Shown: positions 15,131 to 24,932, numbered from the stretch's first letter. The stretch: 64,000 nucleotides of DNA from Phytoamicus setariae (GCF_016722925.1 NZ_JAEQNC010000001.1:310001-374000); one strand, 5' to 3'. Notes: generated by a model not told the origin, from the letters alone. Program-made: numbers and translations.

Positions 15131-16168
15131 ATGAAAACCTCTTTTATTTCGAACCTTTCCGTACAGTCGGCAATGCGCTCGACGATCAATCAGATCCAGG
15201 GTGAGTTGATTGATGCGCAGAGAGAAGTAGTCTCCGGGCGCCACAGCAATCTCGGTGAAGTTCTCGGTGCGACGACGTCGCGAAGCTTGAACCTGCATCG
15301 TGACCTGTCGATGATGAACAACCTGCTTTCCACCAATTCGGTGGTGACGCAGCGTTTGTCCTCCACCCAGATGGCCATGGAGACGATCTCCAATGCGGCT
15401 CAGACCGGGCTGAATACGTTTGTGGCGCTGGCCGGTTCAACCGACAGTACCCAGCTTGGAACCGCAGTGCAAACGCTGACTGACGTCATGGACCAGTTCA
15501 CGACCGCGGCAAACACGTCGGTCAATGGCGAATATGTGCTTGCGGGCATCAACACCGATGTAAAGCCGGTCGCCAACTTCCTGAAGGATGAAGGCGGCTT
15601 GAGGACAGACATTCAAGGATGGATCGCGTCCTTGGGTTCGCCGATTGCAGCCGCCGACATGGAGACTTTCCTGACGACGGTTATCGAGCCGATGTTTCTC
15701 GATCCATCTTCTCCTGACTACAAATGGGCAACGTGGTCGAGCGCGTCCGATACGCCGGTCACCAGCCGCATTTCCAAGACCGAGGTCGTGCAGACATCGA
15801 CGACGACGAATGCCGATGGCTTCCGCTACCTGGCAATGGCGTCTGTTGTCGGCATCGAATTGCTGAACCAGGAAATGAGTGTCGAAACCCGACGGGTGGT
15901 CAGCGACTGGGCTATCGGCAAGATGGGTCAGGCGATCAATGGTGTGAATGCCGAACGCAGTCAACTCGGGCTGTCGGAAAATCGCGTCGCCATCGCCAAC
16001 GAGACGCTTCAGGCGCAGATCGACATCATCAAGCTCAACCTCGACGATCTCGAAGGGGTTGATGTCTATGCGGCGTCGACACGCATCACCGCGCTGACGA
16101 ACCAGATGGAAATTTCCTACAATCTCACTGCAAGAATTTCGCAGTTGAGCCTGGTAAACGAGCTCTAG
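15131..16168 (+). CDS. flgL: Flagellar hook-associated protein 3 FlgL
   Basis: FlgL is the second hook-filament junction protein and is flagellin-like. The 345-residue protein begins MKTSFISNLSVQSAMRSTIN and shows flagellin-type terminal helices: an N-terminal part to about residue 140 and a C-terminal part (about 250-345) with ITALTNQMEISYNLTARISQ. Its position directly after flgK is the standard order. Confidence 0.92.
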   Translation: MKTSFISNLSVQSAMRSTINQIQGELIDAQREVVSGRHSNLGEVLGATTSRSLNLHRDLSMMNNLLSTNSVVTQRLSSTQMAMETISNAAQTGLNTFVALAGSTDSTQLGTAVQTLTDVMDQFTTAANTSVNGEYVLAGINTDVKPVANFLKDEGGLRTDIQGWIASLGSPIAAADMETFLTTVIEPMFLDPSSPDYKWATWSSASDTPVTSRISKTEVVQTSTTTNADGFRYLAMASVVGIELLNQEMSVETRRVVSDWAIGKMGQAINGVNAERSQLGLSENRVAIANETLQAQIDIIKLNLDDLEGVDVYAASTRITALTNQMEISYNLTARISQLSLVNEL

Positions 16169-16301
16169 TAGGAGTTTCATTCGGATAAATTGCTGAAATA
16201 CCGCAATAAATTCGAAATCTCCGAAGTAGAATGCTGAAGCGTAAGCCTGGGTTCAGGCACATGGATTAGGCTTCAGGAATGACCGGAATATGAGGGACTG
16301 A

Positions 16302-16649
16302 ATGTACCAGTTTTCCTACGCAGAAATCATGGCGGATGATGTCGCCGGTTCGCGTGACCGAGAGAAACAAGTCTTGGACCGAGCTGTCGAGCTGTTGCGC
16401 TTGGCAATGCAGAACGGGCGGGAATCGCGTGAAGCGGTTGAAGCCCTATACTATACGCGTCGCGTCTGGATCGCCTTCATTGACGATCTGCGCAATCCCG
16501 AAAATCAATTGCCTGCCAACTTGAGGGCCGACCTGATTTCGATCGGTGTCTGGGTGCTCAAGGAAACAGATCGGATTCGCTTGCGCCAGTCCGAGAATTT
16601 CAAGGGCATCGCAGACATTATAACCATCATCAGGGATGGACTGAAATGA
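16302..16649 (+). CDS. flaF: Flagellin biosynthesis regulator FlaF
   Basis: FlaF is an alphaproteobacterial protein that promotes flagellin synthesis or secretion, opposing FlbT. The 115-residue protein starts [20 protein letters not shown] and continues with [20 protein letters not shown], matching the family. GAGGGACTGA precedes the ATG. The 133 bases before it have no gene. Its stop overlaps the flbT start by four bases, as expected for a regulator pair. Confidence 0.92.
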   Translation: MYQFSYAEIMADDVAGSRDREKQVLDRAVELLRLAMQNGRESREAVEALYYTRRVWIAFIDDLRNPENQLPANLRADLISIGVWVLKETDRIRLRQSENFKGIADIITIIRDGLK

Positions 16650-17095
16650 AGAGCACTTTGCGAATTTCGCTAAAATCCGGTGAGCGGATTTTCATAAACG
16701 GAGCCGTTCTGCGAGTGGATCGCAAGGTTGCTGTCGAGTTTCTCAACGACGTCACTTTTCTGCTCGAGAACCACGTTCTGCAGCCCGAGGGCGCTACCAC
16801 GCCGCTCAAGCAGCTCTATTTCATCGTGCAGATGATGCTGATCAATCCGGAAGGCGCCGAGCAATCCAAGGCCATGTTCAAGCGGTCGATTGCGTTGCTT
16901 CTGGCAAGCTTCCAGCATGACGAGATCCTGGCCGAGCTGAAGCGCATTGACGCTGTCGTGACATCGGGCCGTCCCTTCGATGCGCTGAAGGCCATTCGCG
17001 GTCTCTATGCACTGGAAGAGCAGATCCTTGCTGCCCACGAAATCACGCCGGCAGCGCGTGAAAGCATGCGCAGGGAGATGGCTCCATGGCAATGA
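16646..17095 (+). CDS. flbT: Flagellin repressor FlbT
   Basis: FlbT is a post-transcriptional regulator that in Caulobacter binds the 5' leader of flagellin mRNA and lowers its stability. The 149-residue protein begins [20 protein letters not shown] and contains [20 protein letters not shown] and [19 protein letters not shown]. It is coupled to flaF (ATGA) and overlaps flgD by ten bases. The conserved leader blocks in front of the three flagellin genes are possible RNA targets, which is inference. Confidence 0.92.
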   Translation: MKSTLRISLKSGERIFINGAVLRVDRKVAVEFLNDVTFLLENHVLQPEGATTPLKQLYFIVQMMLINPEGAEQSKAMFKRSIALLLASFQHDEILAELKRIDAVVTSGRPFDALKAIRGLYALEEQILAAHEITPAARESMRREMAPWQ

Positions 17096-17562
17096 TCAGC
17101 CCATTGATGTTTACGGGCGCGGCGGGGACGGCGGCCACAAACAATACGCAGGACACGCCCAAGACGGCGTCGACCAAGGACACCAGCACAGCGACGCTGA
17201 ATTACGATAGCTTCCTGAAGCTGCTCATTGCGCAAATGAAGAACCAGGACCCGACCGATCCTGTTGACGCCAGCGAGCAGATGTCGCAGCTTGCATCGTT
17301 TTCGAATGTCGAGCAATCTATCAAGACGAATGCGCATCTCGAAAGCCTGATCCAGGAAACGACGCTGTCACAAGCGACCTCGCTTATCGGCAAGGAAGTC
17401 ACAAGCGTCGACGGCAAGACGTCAGGTATCGTCGCATCGGTCGAGATCAATGCTGATGGATTGACGGCCACGCTTGACAACGGCAAGACTGTGGTGATCC
17501 AGACAGGCATCACGGTTGGTACGAAGCCCGTCAAGGGTGACAAGGACGACGCCGCAAGCTGA
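17086..17562 (+). CDS. flgD: Flagellar hook-capping protein FlgD
   Basis: FlgD is the scaffold for hook assembly. The 158-residue protein contains the diagnostic segment [20 protein letters not shown] followed by [12 protein letters not shown], then a short beta-rich C-terminal part with [14 protein letters not shown]. It is shorter than enterobacterial FlgD (about 230 residues) and seems to keep only part of the C-terminal domains, as is usual in rhizobia. A second in-frame ATG at 17092 is also possible. It overlaps flbT and precedes fliQ by 29 bases. Confidence 0.9.
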   Translation: MAMISPLMFTGAAGTAATNNTQDTPKTASTKDTSTATLNYDSFLKLLIAQMKNQDPTDPVDASEQMSQLASFSNVEQSIKTNAHLESLIQETTLSQATSLIGKEVTSVDGKTSGIVASVEINADGLTATLDNGKTVVIQTGITVGTKPVKGDKDDAAS

Positions 17563-17591
17563 CGGCGAATAGAGAAAAGTGAGGGCCTTCG

Positions 17592-17858
17592 ATGAACGAG
17601 GCTGACGCGCTTGACATGGTTCAGGCAGCAATCTGGACGGTACTCGCGGCCTCGGGCCCGGCCGTTCTTGCGGCGATGATCGTCGGCGTCACCGTCGCGC
17701 TTCTCCAGGCCCTCACACAGGTTCAGGAAATCACCCTGACCTTCGTCCCGAAGATCTTGGCGGTGCTTGCCGCCGTTGCCATTTCCGCGCCGTTCATCGG
17801 CTCGCAGATGTCCATCTTCACCAACATGATTTTCTCCCGCGTCCAGAGCGGGTTTTAG
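17592..17858 (+). CDS. fliQ: Flagellar type III export protein FliQ
   Basis: FliQ is a small export-gate subunit. The 88-residue protein starts MNEADALDMVQAAIWTVLAA and has two membrane helices (about 14-42 and 52-74), with VALLQALTQVQEITLTFVPK between them, the conserved FliQ hairpin. Size and motif match the family closely. About 108 bases follow before flhA. Confidence 0.94.
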   Translation: MNEADALDMVQAAIWTVLAASGPAVLAAMIVGVTVALLQALTQVQEITLTFVPKILAVLAAVAISAPFIGSQMSIFTNMIFSRVQSGF

Positions 17859-17966
17859 CTGCGTCCAATTTCGCAGCCGCACCCTTCGCACAAGTTTCAA
17901 AAGCTAGTTTCGCCTCGGCGCGAGTTCCAGCGCTTGTAATACGGCTCATGAAGAGGCGGGTGTTTT

Positions 17967-20057
17967 ATGGCGGATGTGCAATCCCTAGTCGTTCCTAAAG
18001 TTGCGCCGAAAGGCCGCGACATTGGTTTTGCCGTCGGCATTATCATTATCCTTGCGGCGCTGTTTCTGCCGATTCCGCCGTTTCTGATCGACCTCGGGCT
18101 TGCATTTTCGATTTCCTTCTCAGTGCTGATCCTGATGGTGGCACTGTGGATTCAGAAGCCGCTGGATTTTTCATCCTTCCCGACGATTCTGCTGATTGCC
18201 ACGATGCTGCGGCTGTCGCTGAACATTGCGACGACGCGCGTCATCCTCAGCCACGGCAATGAAGGCCATGAAGCGGCGGGGCACGTTATCGCCGGTTTTG
18301 CCGGCCTGGTAATGTCCGGTGACTTCGTCATCGGTCTGATCGTCTTCCTGATCCTGATCGTCGTCAATTTTATCGTCATCACCAAGGGTGCGACGCGTAT
18401 TGCCGAAGTCGGTGCCCGCTTCACCCTCGATGCCATCCCGGGCAAGCAGATGTCGATCGACGCCGATCTTTCGGCAGGCATGATCGACGAAGGGGAAGCG
18501 CGCCGCCGCCGTAAGGAGCTGGAGGACGAAAGCTCGTTCTTCGGTGCCATGGACGGTGCCTCCAAGTTCGTTCGCGGCGACGCGGTCGCGGGCCTTCTGA
18601 TCACCGCCATCAACATCTTTGGCGGCATCATCATCGGCTACTTCCGCCATGGAATGGAGATCGGTGAAGCCGCCGATGTTTTCGTCAAGCTTTCGGTCGG
18701 TGACGGTCTGGTTTCGCAGATCCCGGCACTGATCATCTCACTTGCCGCCGGTCTGTTGGTCTCGCGTGGTGGCCAGACCGGCACGACCGACAAGGCTGTG
18801 GTTGACCAGCTTGCGGGCTATCCCCGCGCGTTGGGAATGTCCGCAGGTCTTGTCTTCGTACTCGCGGTCATGCCGGGTCTTCCGTTCTTTCCCTTTGCGA
18901 CCCTTGGTGCCGTGATGGCTTTCGCAAGCTGGGCAATTCCCCGTCGTCTTGAGGCCGAAAACCAGGCCAAGCGCCAGGTCGAGGAACAGAAGAAGGCGGC
19001 CGAGGTCAAAGCCGACGACAAGGACTCAGTCAAGCAGGCGTTGAAAACGCCGGAGATCGAGTTGTCACTTGGCAAGCAAGTCTCGACCCGGCTGCTCGGC
19101 GCGCATCAGGAACTGGCGTTCCGCGTCGGCAAGATGCGCAAGAAATTCGCCAGCCAATACGGTTTCGTGGTGCCCGAGATCAAGGTGGCCGACGAGTTGG
19201 GCATTGCCGACAAGTCCTACCAGATCCGCATTCACGGCACGACCATAGCTTCCAACGTACTGCGCGTCGGCGAAGTGCTCGTCATCACTGGTGGCGGCAG
19301 GAAGCCGTCGGTTCCGGGCGACGAGGTTCGCGAACCAGCGTTTGGCATGCCGGCCGTTTCCGTGGTCGAAACATTCACGGAAGAGCTCAAGCGGGAAGGC
19401 TTCCATCCGATCGACAACGTGTCTGTGGTGCTGACGCATCTGAGCGAGGTCATCAGGAACAATCTGCCCCAGCTGCTGTCCTATAAGGATGTGAAGATCC
19501 TGATCGATCGGCTCGACCCCGAATACAAGAAGCTCGCCGACGAGATCTGCACGACCCATATGTCCTATTCCGGTCTGCAGGCCGTGCTGAAGCTCCTGCT
19601 GGCCGAACGGGTGTCGATCCGCAACCTGCACCTCATTCTCGAAGCGGTGGCTGAACTCGCCCCGCATGTCCGCAAGACCGAGCAGATCGTCGAGCATGTT
19701 CGTGTACGAATGTCCCAGCAAATCTGCGGCGACCTGTCCGATAATGGTCTGTTGCGCGTGCTTCGCCTCGGCAACAAATGGGATATGGTGTTCCATCAGG
19801 CCATCAAGCGCGATGCCAAGGGTGAGATCGTCGAGTTCGATATCGATCCGCGGCTTCTCGAGGAATTCTCCGAACAGGCGACGAAGGTCGTCCGCGAATA
19901 CCTGGACCGTGGCGTTCCCTTCGTGCTGGTCACGTCGCCGGAGACACGCTCCTACGTGAGGATGATCGTCGAACGGCTATTTGCGACCCTGCCGGTGCTT
20001 TCGCATGTCGAACTCGCCAAGGGCATCGAAATCAAGATTCTCGGAACAATTTCATGA
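17967..20057 (+). CDS. flhA: Flagellar export gate protein FlhA
   Basis: FlhA is the main export-gate protein and docks export substrates and chaperones. The 696-residue protein has about eight membrane helices in residues 20-320, the conserved cytoplasmic loop with [20 protein letters not shown] and [20 protein letters not shown], and a large soluble C-terminal domain (about 345-696). Length matches the family (about 690-700). The stop overlaps the fliR start (ATGA). Confidence 0.96.
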   Translation: MADVQSLVVPKVAPKGRDIGFAVGIIIILAALFLPIPPFLIDLGLAFSISFSVLILMVALWIQKPLDFSSFPTILLIATMLRLSLNIATTRVILSHGNEGHEAAGHVIAGFAGLVMSGDFVIGLIVFLILIVVNFIVITKGATRIAEVGARFTLDAIPGKQMSIDADLSAGMIDEGEARRRRKELEDESSFFGAMDGASKFVRGDAVAGLLITAINIFGGIIIGYFRHGMEIGEAADVFVKLSVGDGLVSQIPALIISLAAGLLVSRGGQTGTTDKAVVDQLAGYPRALGMSAGLVFVLAVMPGLPFFPFATLGAVMAFASWAIPRRLEAENQAKRQVEEQKKAAEVKADDKDSVKQALKTPEIELSLGKQVSTRLLGAHQELAFRVGKMRKKFASQYGFVVPEIKVADELGIADKSYQIRIHGTTIASNVLRVGEVLVITGGGRKPSVPGDEVREPAFGMPAVSVVETFTEELKREGFHPIDNVSVVLTHLSEVIRNNLPQLLSYKDVKILIDRLDPEYKKLADEICTTHMSYSGLQAVLKLLLAERVSIRNLHLILEAVAELAPHVRKTEQIVEHVRVRMSQQICGDLSDNGLLRVLRLGNKWDMVFHQAIKRDAKGEIVEFDIDPRLLEEFSEQATKVVREYLDRGVPFVLVTSPETRSYVRMIVERLFATLPVLSHVELAKGIEIKILGTIS

Positions 20058-20800
20058 TTCAGGATCCGGAGGGCATGCTGTTGGCGCTGATCCTGGCTTT
20101 CTGCCGGATCGGTGGCTGCATCATGGTGCTGCCGGGATTTTCGACGGCGCGCGTGCCCGTCAACATTCGTCTGATGATGGCTCTGACGATCTCCCTGGCG
20201 ATGATGCCGCTGATGTGGGACAGCCTCTATCCGAAGGTCAGCGGCGGCACGCCAGACTATGTGCTGATGATCGGCATTGAAACGGTCACCGGCGTTGTGC
20301 TTGGCCTGGTTACGCGCTTCTATGCGCTCGGACTGCAGTTCCTGGGCACCGTGGTCACGATGATGATCGGCCTCAACACGCCGCCGGCGGGCGATGTTCT
20401 CGAAGATACCAGCGAAGGCCAGCTGACGAACCTGCTGACTTTTGCCGGCTTGATGGTGTTGTTCATGCTGGATTTTCACCATCAGGTGTTTCTGGCGGTT
20501 GCCGAATCCTATCGGACATGGCCGCCCGGTGGGGCGTTCGACTCCCAGAAGGCGCTCGTGACGCTTGTCGATACGTTGGCGATGACATTCACCATCATGC
20601 TCAGGCTCGCAAGCCCGTTCATCCTGTTCAACGTCCTGTTCAATGTGGCGATCGGCTTCATCAACAAGCTCGCCCCCATCGTGCCGGTCTACTTCATCTC
20701 CACGCCCTATCAGGTGATGGGGGGAATGCTCCTATTCTATTTCGGTGTGACCTCCATGCTGTCGCTGTTCGCCGACGCTTTCGGGACGGTATTCCGATGA
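20054..20800 (+). CDS. fliR: Flagellar type III export protein FliR
   Basis: FliR is a membrane subunit of the export gate. The 248-residue protein is hydrophobic with about six membrane segments and includes [20 protein letters not shown] near the N-terminus and [20 protein letters not shown] near the end, both typical. It is coupled to flhA and followed eight bases later by the FliJ-like gene. Confidence 0.93.
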   Translation: MIQDPEGMLLALILAFCRIGGCIMVLPGFSTARVPVNIRLMMALTISLAMMPLMWDSLYPKVSGGTPDYVLMIGIETVTGVVLGLVTRFYALGLQFLGTVVTMMIGLNTPPAGDVLEDTSEGQLTNLLTFAGLMVLFMLDFHHQVFLAVAESYRTWPPGGAFDSQKALVTLVDTLAMTFTIMLRLASPFILFNVLFNVAIGFINKLAPIVPVYFISTPYQVMGGMLLFYFGVTSMLSLFADAFGTVFR

Positions 20801-20807
20801 GATCGAC

Positions 20808-21215
20808 ATGGTGAAGCAGAGCAGGTCGCAAAAGCTGACGCGGCTGGTGAAGGTGCAGCGCCATCTCGAGCACATGGCGGAAAACGAGCTCGCAGCAACG
20901 ACGCAGGCCCGCGCCGAAGTTCAGGAAAATCTCGTCGCAGTGGTCGACGCGATTGGCTCGCTTGAGCCGATCCATCAGATCTTCGCGGGGCTCTATTCCA
21001 GCCAGATCAGCCGTCTTACGGCTAAGGACCAACATCTGCACACGATGCAGCAGATCCATGAAAACCGCATGCTGCGCGAAAAGGCCAAGGGCGACCGGCT
21101 GGAAGAGAACGCGCAGGAGGCCCGTGAACTCGAAAACCGCGAGGCCGACGACGCGGCGATCTACGACCTGATCGATCAGCGGATGGCCGCAAACGGCAAG
21201 TCCGATCCTGTATGA
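20808..21215 (+). CDS. FliJ-like flagellar coiled-coil protein
   Basis: A 135-residue, charged, almost wholly helical protein (MVKQSRSQKLTRLVKVQRHL at the start, heptad-like pattern about 8-125) with no signal or membrane segment. FliJ is a short coiled-coil export chaperone that couples the ATPase to the export gate, and this size, composition and place after fliR fit. Sequence identity in FliJ proteins is low, so the name rests on structure and position. Confidence 0.65.
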   Translation: MVKQSRSQKLTRLVKVQRHLEHMAENELAATTQARAEVQENLVAVVDAIGSLEPIHQIFAGLYSSQISRLTAKDQHLHTMQQIHENRMLREKAKGDRLEENAQEARELENREADDAAIYDLIDQRMAANGKSDPV

Positions 21216-21307
21216 ACTTGTGTTTTCGATGCAGCACCAGCCACGGTCAAGCTTAACCGGCGATGATCTGAAATCAGTTCAAATGCGTCTATTGCGGCGG
21301 TAATCCC

Positions 21308-21853
21308 ATGGCTATCAACCCACCTACCGATATCGTCTCCGATGTCTTGAAGGCAGCAGATCCTTCCACGATGGAAGTTGCGCGCGCGCGCTTGAATGCA
21401 GGGCAAGCCGCCATGCAGGCGCAGAGGCTCGCCAGCAGCGACGCATCCTTCGATGCCGCTGTCGCTCGCGAACACATACGTTCCAATGCCCACCTGAATT
21501 CCGCCGACCGCAAGGAGATTCCTGAAAGCTATCGCAAGTTCGAGGGCATGGTTCTTTCCAGCATGCTCAAATCGATGATGCCCGATAGCGAAGAGATCTA
21601 TGGCAAGGGCGCGACCGGAGAGATCTGGAAGGGCATGATGGCTGAGCAACTCGGCAACGAGATGTCGAAAAATGGCGGCATCGGCATCGCCGAAAAGCTG
21701 ACAGAGGGCGGCGCGACGCGAACGCGCACCAAGGAAGCTGCGGAAGCCAATCGATCCGATCGCCTGCATATGGCGACACAGGTGATCGAGGAAAACCAGA
21801 TGCGTGCGCTCGACAAGTTCCTGCCTGTCGATCGCAAGGACAAGAAGGCCTGA
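21308..21853 (+). CDS. flgJ: FlgJ-like rod-binding protein (CheL family)
   Basis: A 181-residue protein with the rod-binding domain of FlgJ at about 70-125 (KFEGMVLSSMLKSMMPDSEE and IWKGMMAEQLGNEMSKNGGI). It has no muramidase domain, so it probably works as a rod assembly scaffold together with a separate hydrolase, for which the transglycosylase encoded at 10668 is the natural candidate. Short FlgJ proteins of this kind are called CheL in some alphaproteobacteria. It lies 92 bases after the FliJ-like gene. Confidence 0.82.
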   Translation: MAINPPTDIVSDVLKAADPSTMEVARARLNAGQAAMQAQRLASSDASFDAAVAREHIRSNAHLNSADRKEIPESYRKFEGMVLSSMLKSMMPDSEEIYGKGATGEIWKGMMAEQLGNEMSKNGGIGIAEKLTEGGATRTRTKEAAEANRSDRLHMATQVIEENQMRALDKFLPVDRKDKKA

Positions 21854-21903
21854 TCTCCTTTCGGATCTTATGAAGTGTCGCCAGGACTGACGGAGAAGAT
21901 GAA

Positions 21904-22284
21904 ATGACCACAGCCGTAAACGAAGAGAATTTCAGGGACGTGCGGTTGAAGACGGTTCTAGGTCGCCTGGAGCTGATCATCGACAACGAGAACGATCGGA
22001 TCGGCAAGGACCAGATGTTCGACATCAAGACGTCGAACGCCCACAAGAGCCGTTGCTTGTACGAACTGACGATGCTCTGCAGGGACACCGGGCCGGACGA
22101 ATTCCCGACCGGCTTTTCATCGCAGATGAAATTTCTCAAACAGAAGCTGTTGCTCAATGCCCGCAAGCTTGAAGCGCACCTGAATGCTGTCCGTACCGTG
22201 ACGGACATATTGCGTACCGCCGCCCAGGAAAACGAAGGCGACGGCACCTATACCCAGGAACAATTCCGCTACGCCGAGATCTGA
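21904..22284 (+). CDS. flgN: FlgN-like flagellar export chaperone
   Basis: A 126-residue helical protein (start MTTAVNEENFRDVRLKTVLG; KFLKQKLLLNARKLEAHLNA at about 77-96). FlgN chaperones the hook-filament junction proteins FlgK and FlgL. Size, helical content and position among the last flagellar genes fit the rhizobial FlgN-type proteins, but no strictly diagnostic motif is visible. GGAGAAGATGAA lies just before the start. Six bases separate it from the next gene. Confidence 0.55.
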   Translation: MTTAVNEENFRDVRLKTVLGRLELIIDNENDRIGKDQMFDIKTSNAHKSRCLYELTMLCRDTGPDEFPTGFSSQMKFLKQKLLLNARKLEAHLNAVRTVTDILRTAAQENEGDGTYTQEQFRYAEI

Positions 22285-22290
22285 TAAACC

Positions 22291-22845
22291 ATGCTGAAGC
22301 TCATTCTCACCGGCGTCTGGGTGGCGGTCGTCACCCTGGGATCGGTCTACTTTTCGATCGAGATGTCGAAGGCGCCGGACCCTGCCGATGAGGAAGCCAA
22401 GAAAAAGGCGGTGCAGGAACTGGTGCGCGGCGAGGTTGTCACCTTCCCGGTCATCGGGGATGGCCATGTGGAAGGCTATTTCCTGACGCGTACCTCCTAC
22501 ATCGTCGACAAGACCAAGATCGCTGAGATTACACTGCCGATCGACGCCCTGCTGACGGATGAGCTCTACACGGCACTGGTTGGCGATCGGGTGATCCGCG
22601 TCGAGGAAAACGGCCAGTTCGACCTGAAGGCATTCCGCGAGCGCATCAAGACTGCGCTCAACAAGCGCCTCGGTTCCGACGCCATCCTGGATATCGTCGT
22701 GGAGCAGGTCGATTACCTCTCGAAGGAGGATATCCGCACCAGCATGTCGCAGAAGCAGGTCACCATCAAAAGCGGCAAGAAGCTGGTTGCCGAGCAGGTC
22801 CCAGGCGATGGCGCCGCCCAGCCTTCGGCCGCTGCAGGTCATTAA
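22291..22845 (+). CDS. Unnamed membrane-anchored protein at the end of the flagellar operon (FliL-like layout)
   Basis: I do not recognise a named family. The 184-residue protein has one N-terminal membrane helix (about 4-23, VWVAVVTLGSVYFSIEM), a short charged linker and a periplasmic domain of about 115 residues. The end of that domain, AFRERIKTALNKRLGSDAIL followed by VVEQVDYLSKEDIR, resembles the arrangement seen in FliL periplasmic domains. The gene follows the FlgN-like gene by six bases and is the last rightward gene of the cluster, so a role in flagellar assembly or motor function is likely by context. No catalytic motif is visible. Confidence 0.6.
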   Translation: MLKLILTGVWVAVVTLGSVYFSIEMSKAPDPADEEAKKKAVQELVRGEVVTFPVIGDGHVEGYFLTRTSYIVDKTKIAEITLPIDALLTDELYTALVGDRVIRVEENGQFDLKAFRERIKTALNKRLGSDAILDIVVEQVDYLSKEDIRTSMSQKQVTIKSGKKLVAEQVPGDGAAQPSAAAGH

Positions 22846-23289
22846 CGATTTCGCAGGATACGGGCGATCAGGAACCTCTTCGGCGGCTGATCGCCCCGTT
22901 CGTCCCGTTACGGGACAATCAATTTGGCGCACCCGTTTCGCAACGAAACGAAAGCCGGACCTTTTTGTGTCGGCACTGCGGCGCAAACACCTTTTCGCGT
23001 GAAGATTCCCGAAGTAGCGCTCGCTATTTTTTGGATGCGATTTCCTCCAATTCCTTGAAAAATCATCGTTTTCAGATGTCCGGTTAATGACCGGTAAACG
23101 TCAGATTATGCTTTTGATTGAATGACTTAAAGGCGGTTTCAGGGCCGCTTGCTAACTACTCCTCCAAGGGTCTCAAAACGTCATACGGTTTCAACCGCTC
23201 TCACCGGCGGCACGGGATTTGCTGTGTCTTGTTTCGAAGGCCGCGGCTCGCAAGCAAGCAGCCGGCTGGGATGACGGGAGTAGTCGGGA
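22846..23289. other. 444-base intergenic region after the flagellar cluster
   Basis: I see no convincing gene here. It contains a 10-bp inverted repeat (22862-22871 with 22887-22896), then two small hairpins with 6-bp stems and 3-base loops (22902-22916 and 22935-22949), then an AT-richer part and the leader of the glycosyltransferase gene. A 79-codon reading frame from 23118 overlaps the next gene out of frame and has no family-like features. Confidence 0.5.
22862..22896 (+). terminator. Putative terminator hairpin closing the flagellar operon
   Basis: GGGCGATCAG (22862-22871) pairs exactly with CTGATCGCCC (22887-22896) across a 15-base loop, 17 bases after the last flagellar stop. No good T-run follows, so termination efficiency is doubtful. 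Confidence 0.45.
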
Positions 23290-24084
23290 ATGAACATTGT
23301 ATCCAATATGGCCGTATTCAGCTCGCAGCGGGAGGTGTTCGGCCTGCCCGTATGTGATCTGGATTGGTCGGAAGCATTCAGCTTCGTCAGTGCGCTTGCA
23401 GATGTTCCGATTGGCCAGACCGTCATTTCATTCCTGAATGCTCACAACGCCAACATCATGCTGAAGGATCCCGACTACCGGGAGACGCTCGAGCGGCATC
23501 TGGTGCTTCCCGACGGCATCGGCGTCGATCTCGCCTCGCTGGCAGCATTCGGCAAGACGTTTCCCGCCAACCTCAACGGCACGGATTTCGTGCCTGCGCT
23601 TTTGACCTATATGACGACGCCGAAGCGCATAGGGATGGTCGGTGCCAAGCCCGAAGTGCTGCGCCGTGCGCGTGCTGCCTTCGAGGCACATGCCCCTTGG
23701 CATGAATTCATCGCCGTCAGCGATGGCTATTTCGGCGAGGAGAACTCCGCCGAGCTTGCTAAGGAAATCACCCGGCACAAGCTCGACATCCTGTTGGTGG
23801 CGATGGGCACACCCAGGCAGGAAAAATGGATCGACCGCTATATCCGTCCCGAGCATGCGAGGCTGGTGATCGGCGTTGGCGCATTGTTCGATTTCGTCGG
23901 TGGCGAAGTCCCGCGTGCACCCGAACACCTTCGCCGTCTTCGGGTGGAATGGCTGTTCCGCTTCATGCAGGAGCCGCGCCGCCTTGCCGCGCGCTACTTT
24001 GTTGGCGGGCCGCGCTTTGTCGGCCACATACTTGCCAACAGGGCGTCTTACCATTTGGGGACGTTGAAGCGCGCGCTGTCATAG
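23290..24084 (+). CDS. WecG/TagA/CpsF family glycosyltransferase
   Basis: Transfers a sugar (often N-acetylmannosamine or a uronic derivative) from a UDP donor to a lipid-linked acceptor in surface polysaccharide synthesis. The 264-residue protein shows family motifs: VISFLNAHNANIMLKDPDYR, LPDGIGVDLASLAA (the Asp is catalytic in the family), VAMGTPRQEKWIDR, VIGVGALFDFVGGEVPRAPE and VEWLFRFMQEPRRLAARY. Length matches GT26 enzymes. No other polysaccharide gene is adjacent, so the acceptor is unknown; it could act on exopolysaccharide, lipopolysaccharide or even flagellin decoration (speculative). Confidence 0.88.
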   Translation: MNIVSNMAVFSSQREVFGLPVCDLDWSEAFSFVSALADVPIGQTVISFLNAHNANIMLKDPDYRETLERHLVLPDGIGVDLASLAAFGKTFPANLNGTDFVPALLTYMTTPKRIGMVGAKPEVLRRARAAFEAHAPWHEFIAVSDGYFGEENSAELAKEITRHKLDILLVAMGTPRQEKWIDRYIRPEHARLVIGVGALFDFVGGEVPRAPEHLRRLRVEWLFRFMQEPRRLAARYFVGGPRFVGHILANRASYHLGTLKRALS

Positions 24085-24131
24085 CTGCAGCACGCTTTTA
24101 GTGTGATCCGGAGCTGTTCAATCCGCTGGCG

Positions 24132-24146
24132 TTAACCTTTTGTTAG
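24132..24146 (+). promoter_or_regulatory. CtrA-like box with one mismatch
   Basis: TTAA (24132-24135), seven bases CCTTTTG, TTAG (24143-24146). It is one base away from the TTAA-N7-TTAA consensus, about 100 bases before the next gene. It could place that gene under CtrA, but the match is imperfect. Confidence 0.3.
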
Positions 24147-24245
24147 CCATGGGGTTCTAGATTTTGGGTCGGTCGGCAGCGACCGGCGCGTGATTGCGGT
24201 GTGTTCCGGTCCGCTTCAAACCCAAGAGCTCGATGGACTGCGCCG

Positions 24246-24932
24246 ATGCCCCCACGCCCGCTTCTCGACTATCTCTCCGATTTCGATCCGCAGGACGAAC
24301 CTGCAGAACCGGCGACCTATTCGGCGGATGATCTGAGAAAACGTCTGCAGGAGCTCGAAAGCCGTCTGTCGGCAGCAACTCGCCACCCCGAGCCGGAACA
24401 GGAAGAAACTGGTTTCTCATCGCAGATCGAAGCGATCCTCAAACGGCGAAACGGCCTTGCTGCCGAGGCCGTGGAAAGACCTGTCGCTCCCAGAACCCCG
24501 CCGGTCGCGCGCATTCCCATGCAGGCGCCGCCGCTTGCGCATCAATTGCCTGAGATCTCCGGCGATTTCGCAAAATTCATCGAGGCCGTCCATCTCGTCG
24601 GTCAGGCCGCAGAGCGCTTTCTCGGGCAGCCTGGGTCGATACCGGCGCTCGAACAGCAGCCGGTTCCGGTTCGCTCTGTCCAGAACGGCGCCGATTTCGC
24701 TGCCACCATGGTGCAGATGGTGACGGCGTTCCGGCAGATGACGACGGAACTGTCGTCGCTGACGCAGGAGCTCCGCCATAAGCAGCCTCACGAAGAGCCT
24801 CGTATGCCCGAGCTCGCCTCGCGCCGTATCAGCCGCGAGGACGCCGAGCTGTATCGCTTGCAGGACGATCTCGACGAGTTGCGCGAGAGACTTGCTTCGG
24901 TCACCCGCCGGCGCAGCCGCAACCCCTATTGA
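24246..24932 (+). CDS. Hypothetical protein with disordered Pro-rich centre and helical ends
   Basis: I do not recognise this 228-residue protein. The start at 24246 gives MPPRPLLDYLSDFDPQDEPA; an earlier GTG at 24201 is possible. There is no signal peptide or membrane helix. It has an acidic N-terminus, a first helix (about 25-45, DDLRKRLQELESRLSAA), a Pro/Ala-rich stretch (about 65-105), a central helical part (MVQMVTAFRQMTTELSSLTQ) and a charged C-terminal helix ending in RRRSRNPY. This layout suits a cytoplasmic scaffold or adaptor. A near-CtrA box lies upstream. folD follows after 121 bases. Confidence 0.6.
   Translation: MPPRPLLDYLSDFDPQDEPAEPATYSADDLRKRLQELESRLSAATRHPEPEQEETGFSSQIEAILKRRNGLAAEAVERPVAPRTPPVARIPMQAPPLAHQLPEISGDFAKFIEAVHLVGQAAERFLGQPGSIPALEQQPVPVRSVQNGADFAATMVQMVTAFRQMTTELSSLTQELRHKQPHEEPRMPELASRRISREDAELYRLQDDLDELRERLASVTRRRSRNPY

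Noticed and set aside
23118-23357. 79-codon frame before the glycosyltransferase gene
   Set aside because: It overlaps the start of a well-supported gene in another frame and has no domain-like features.
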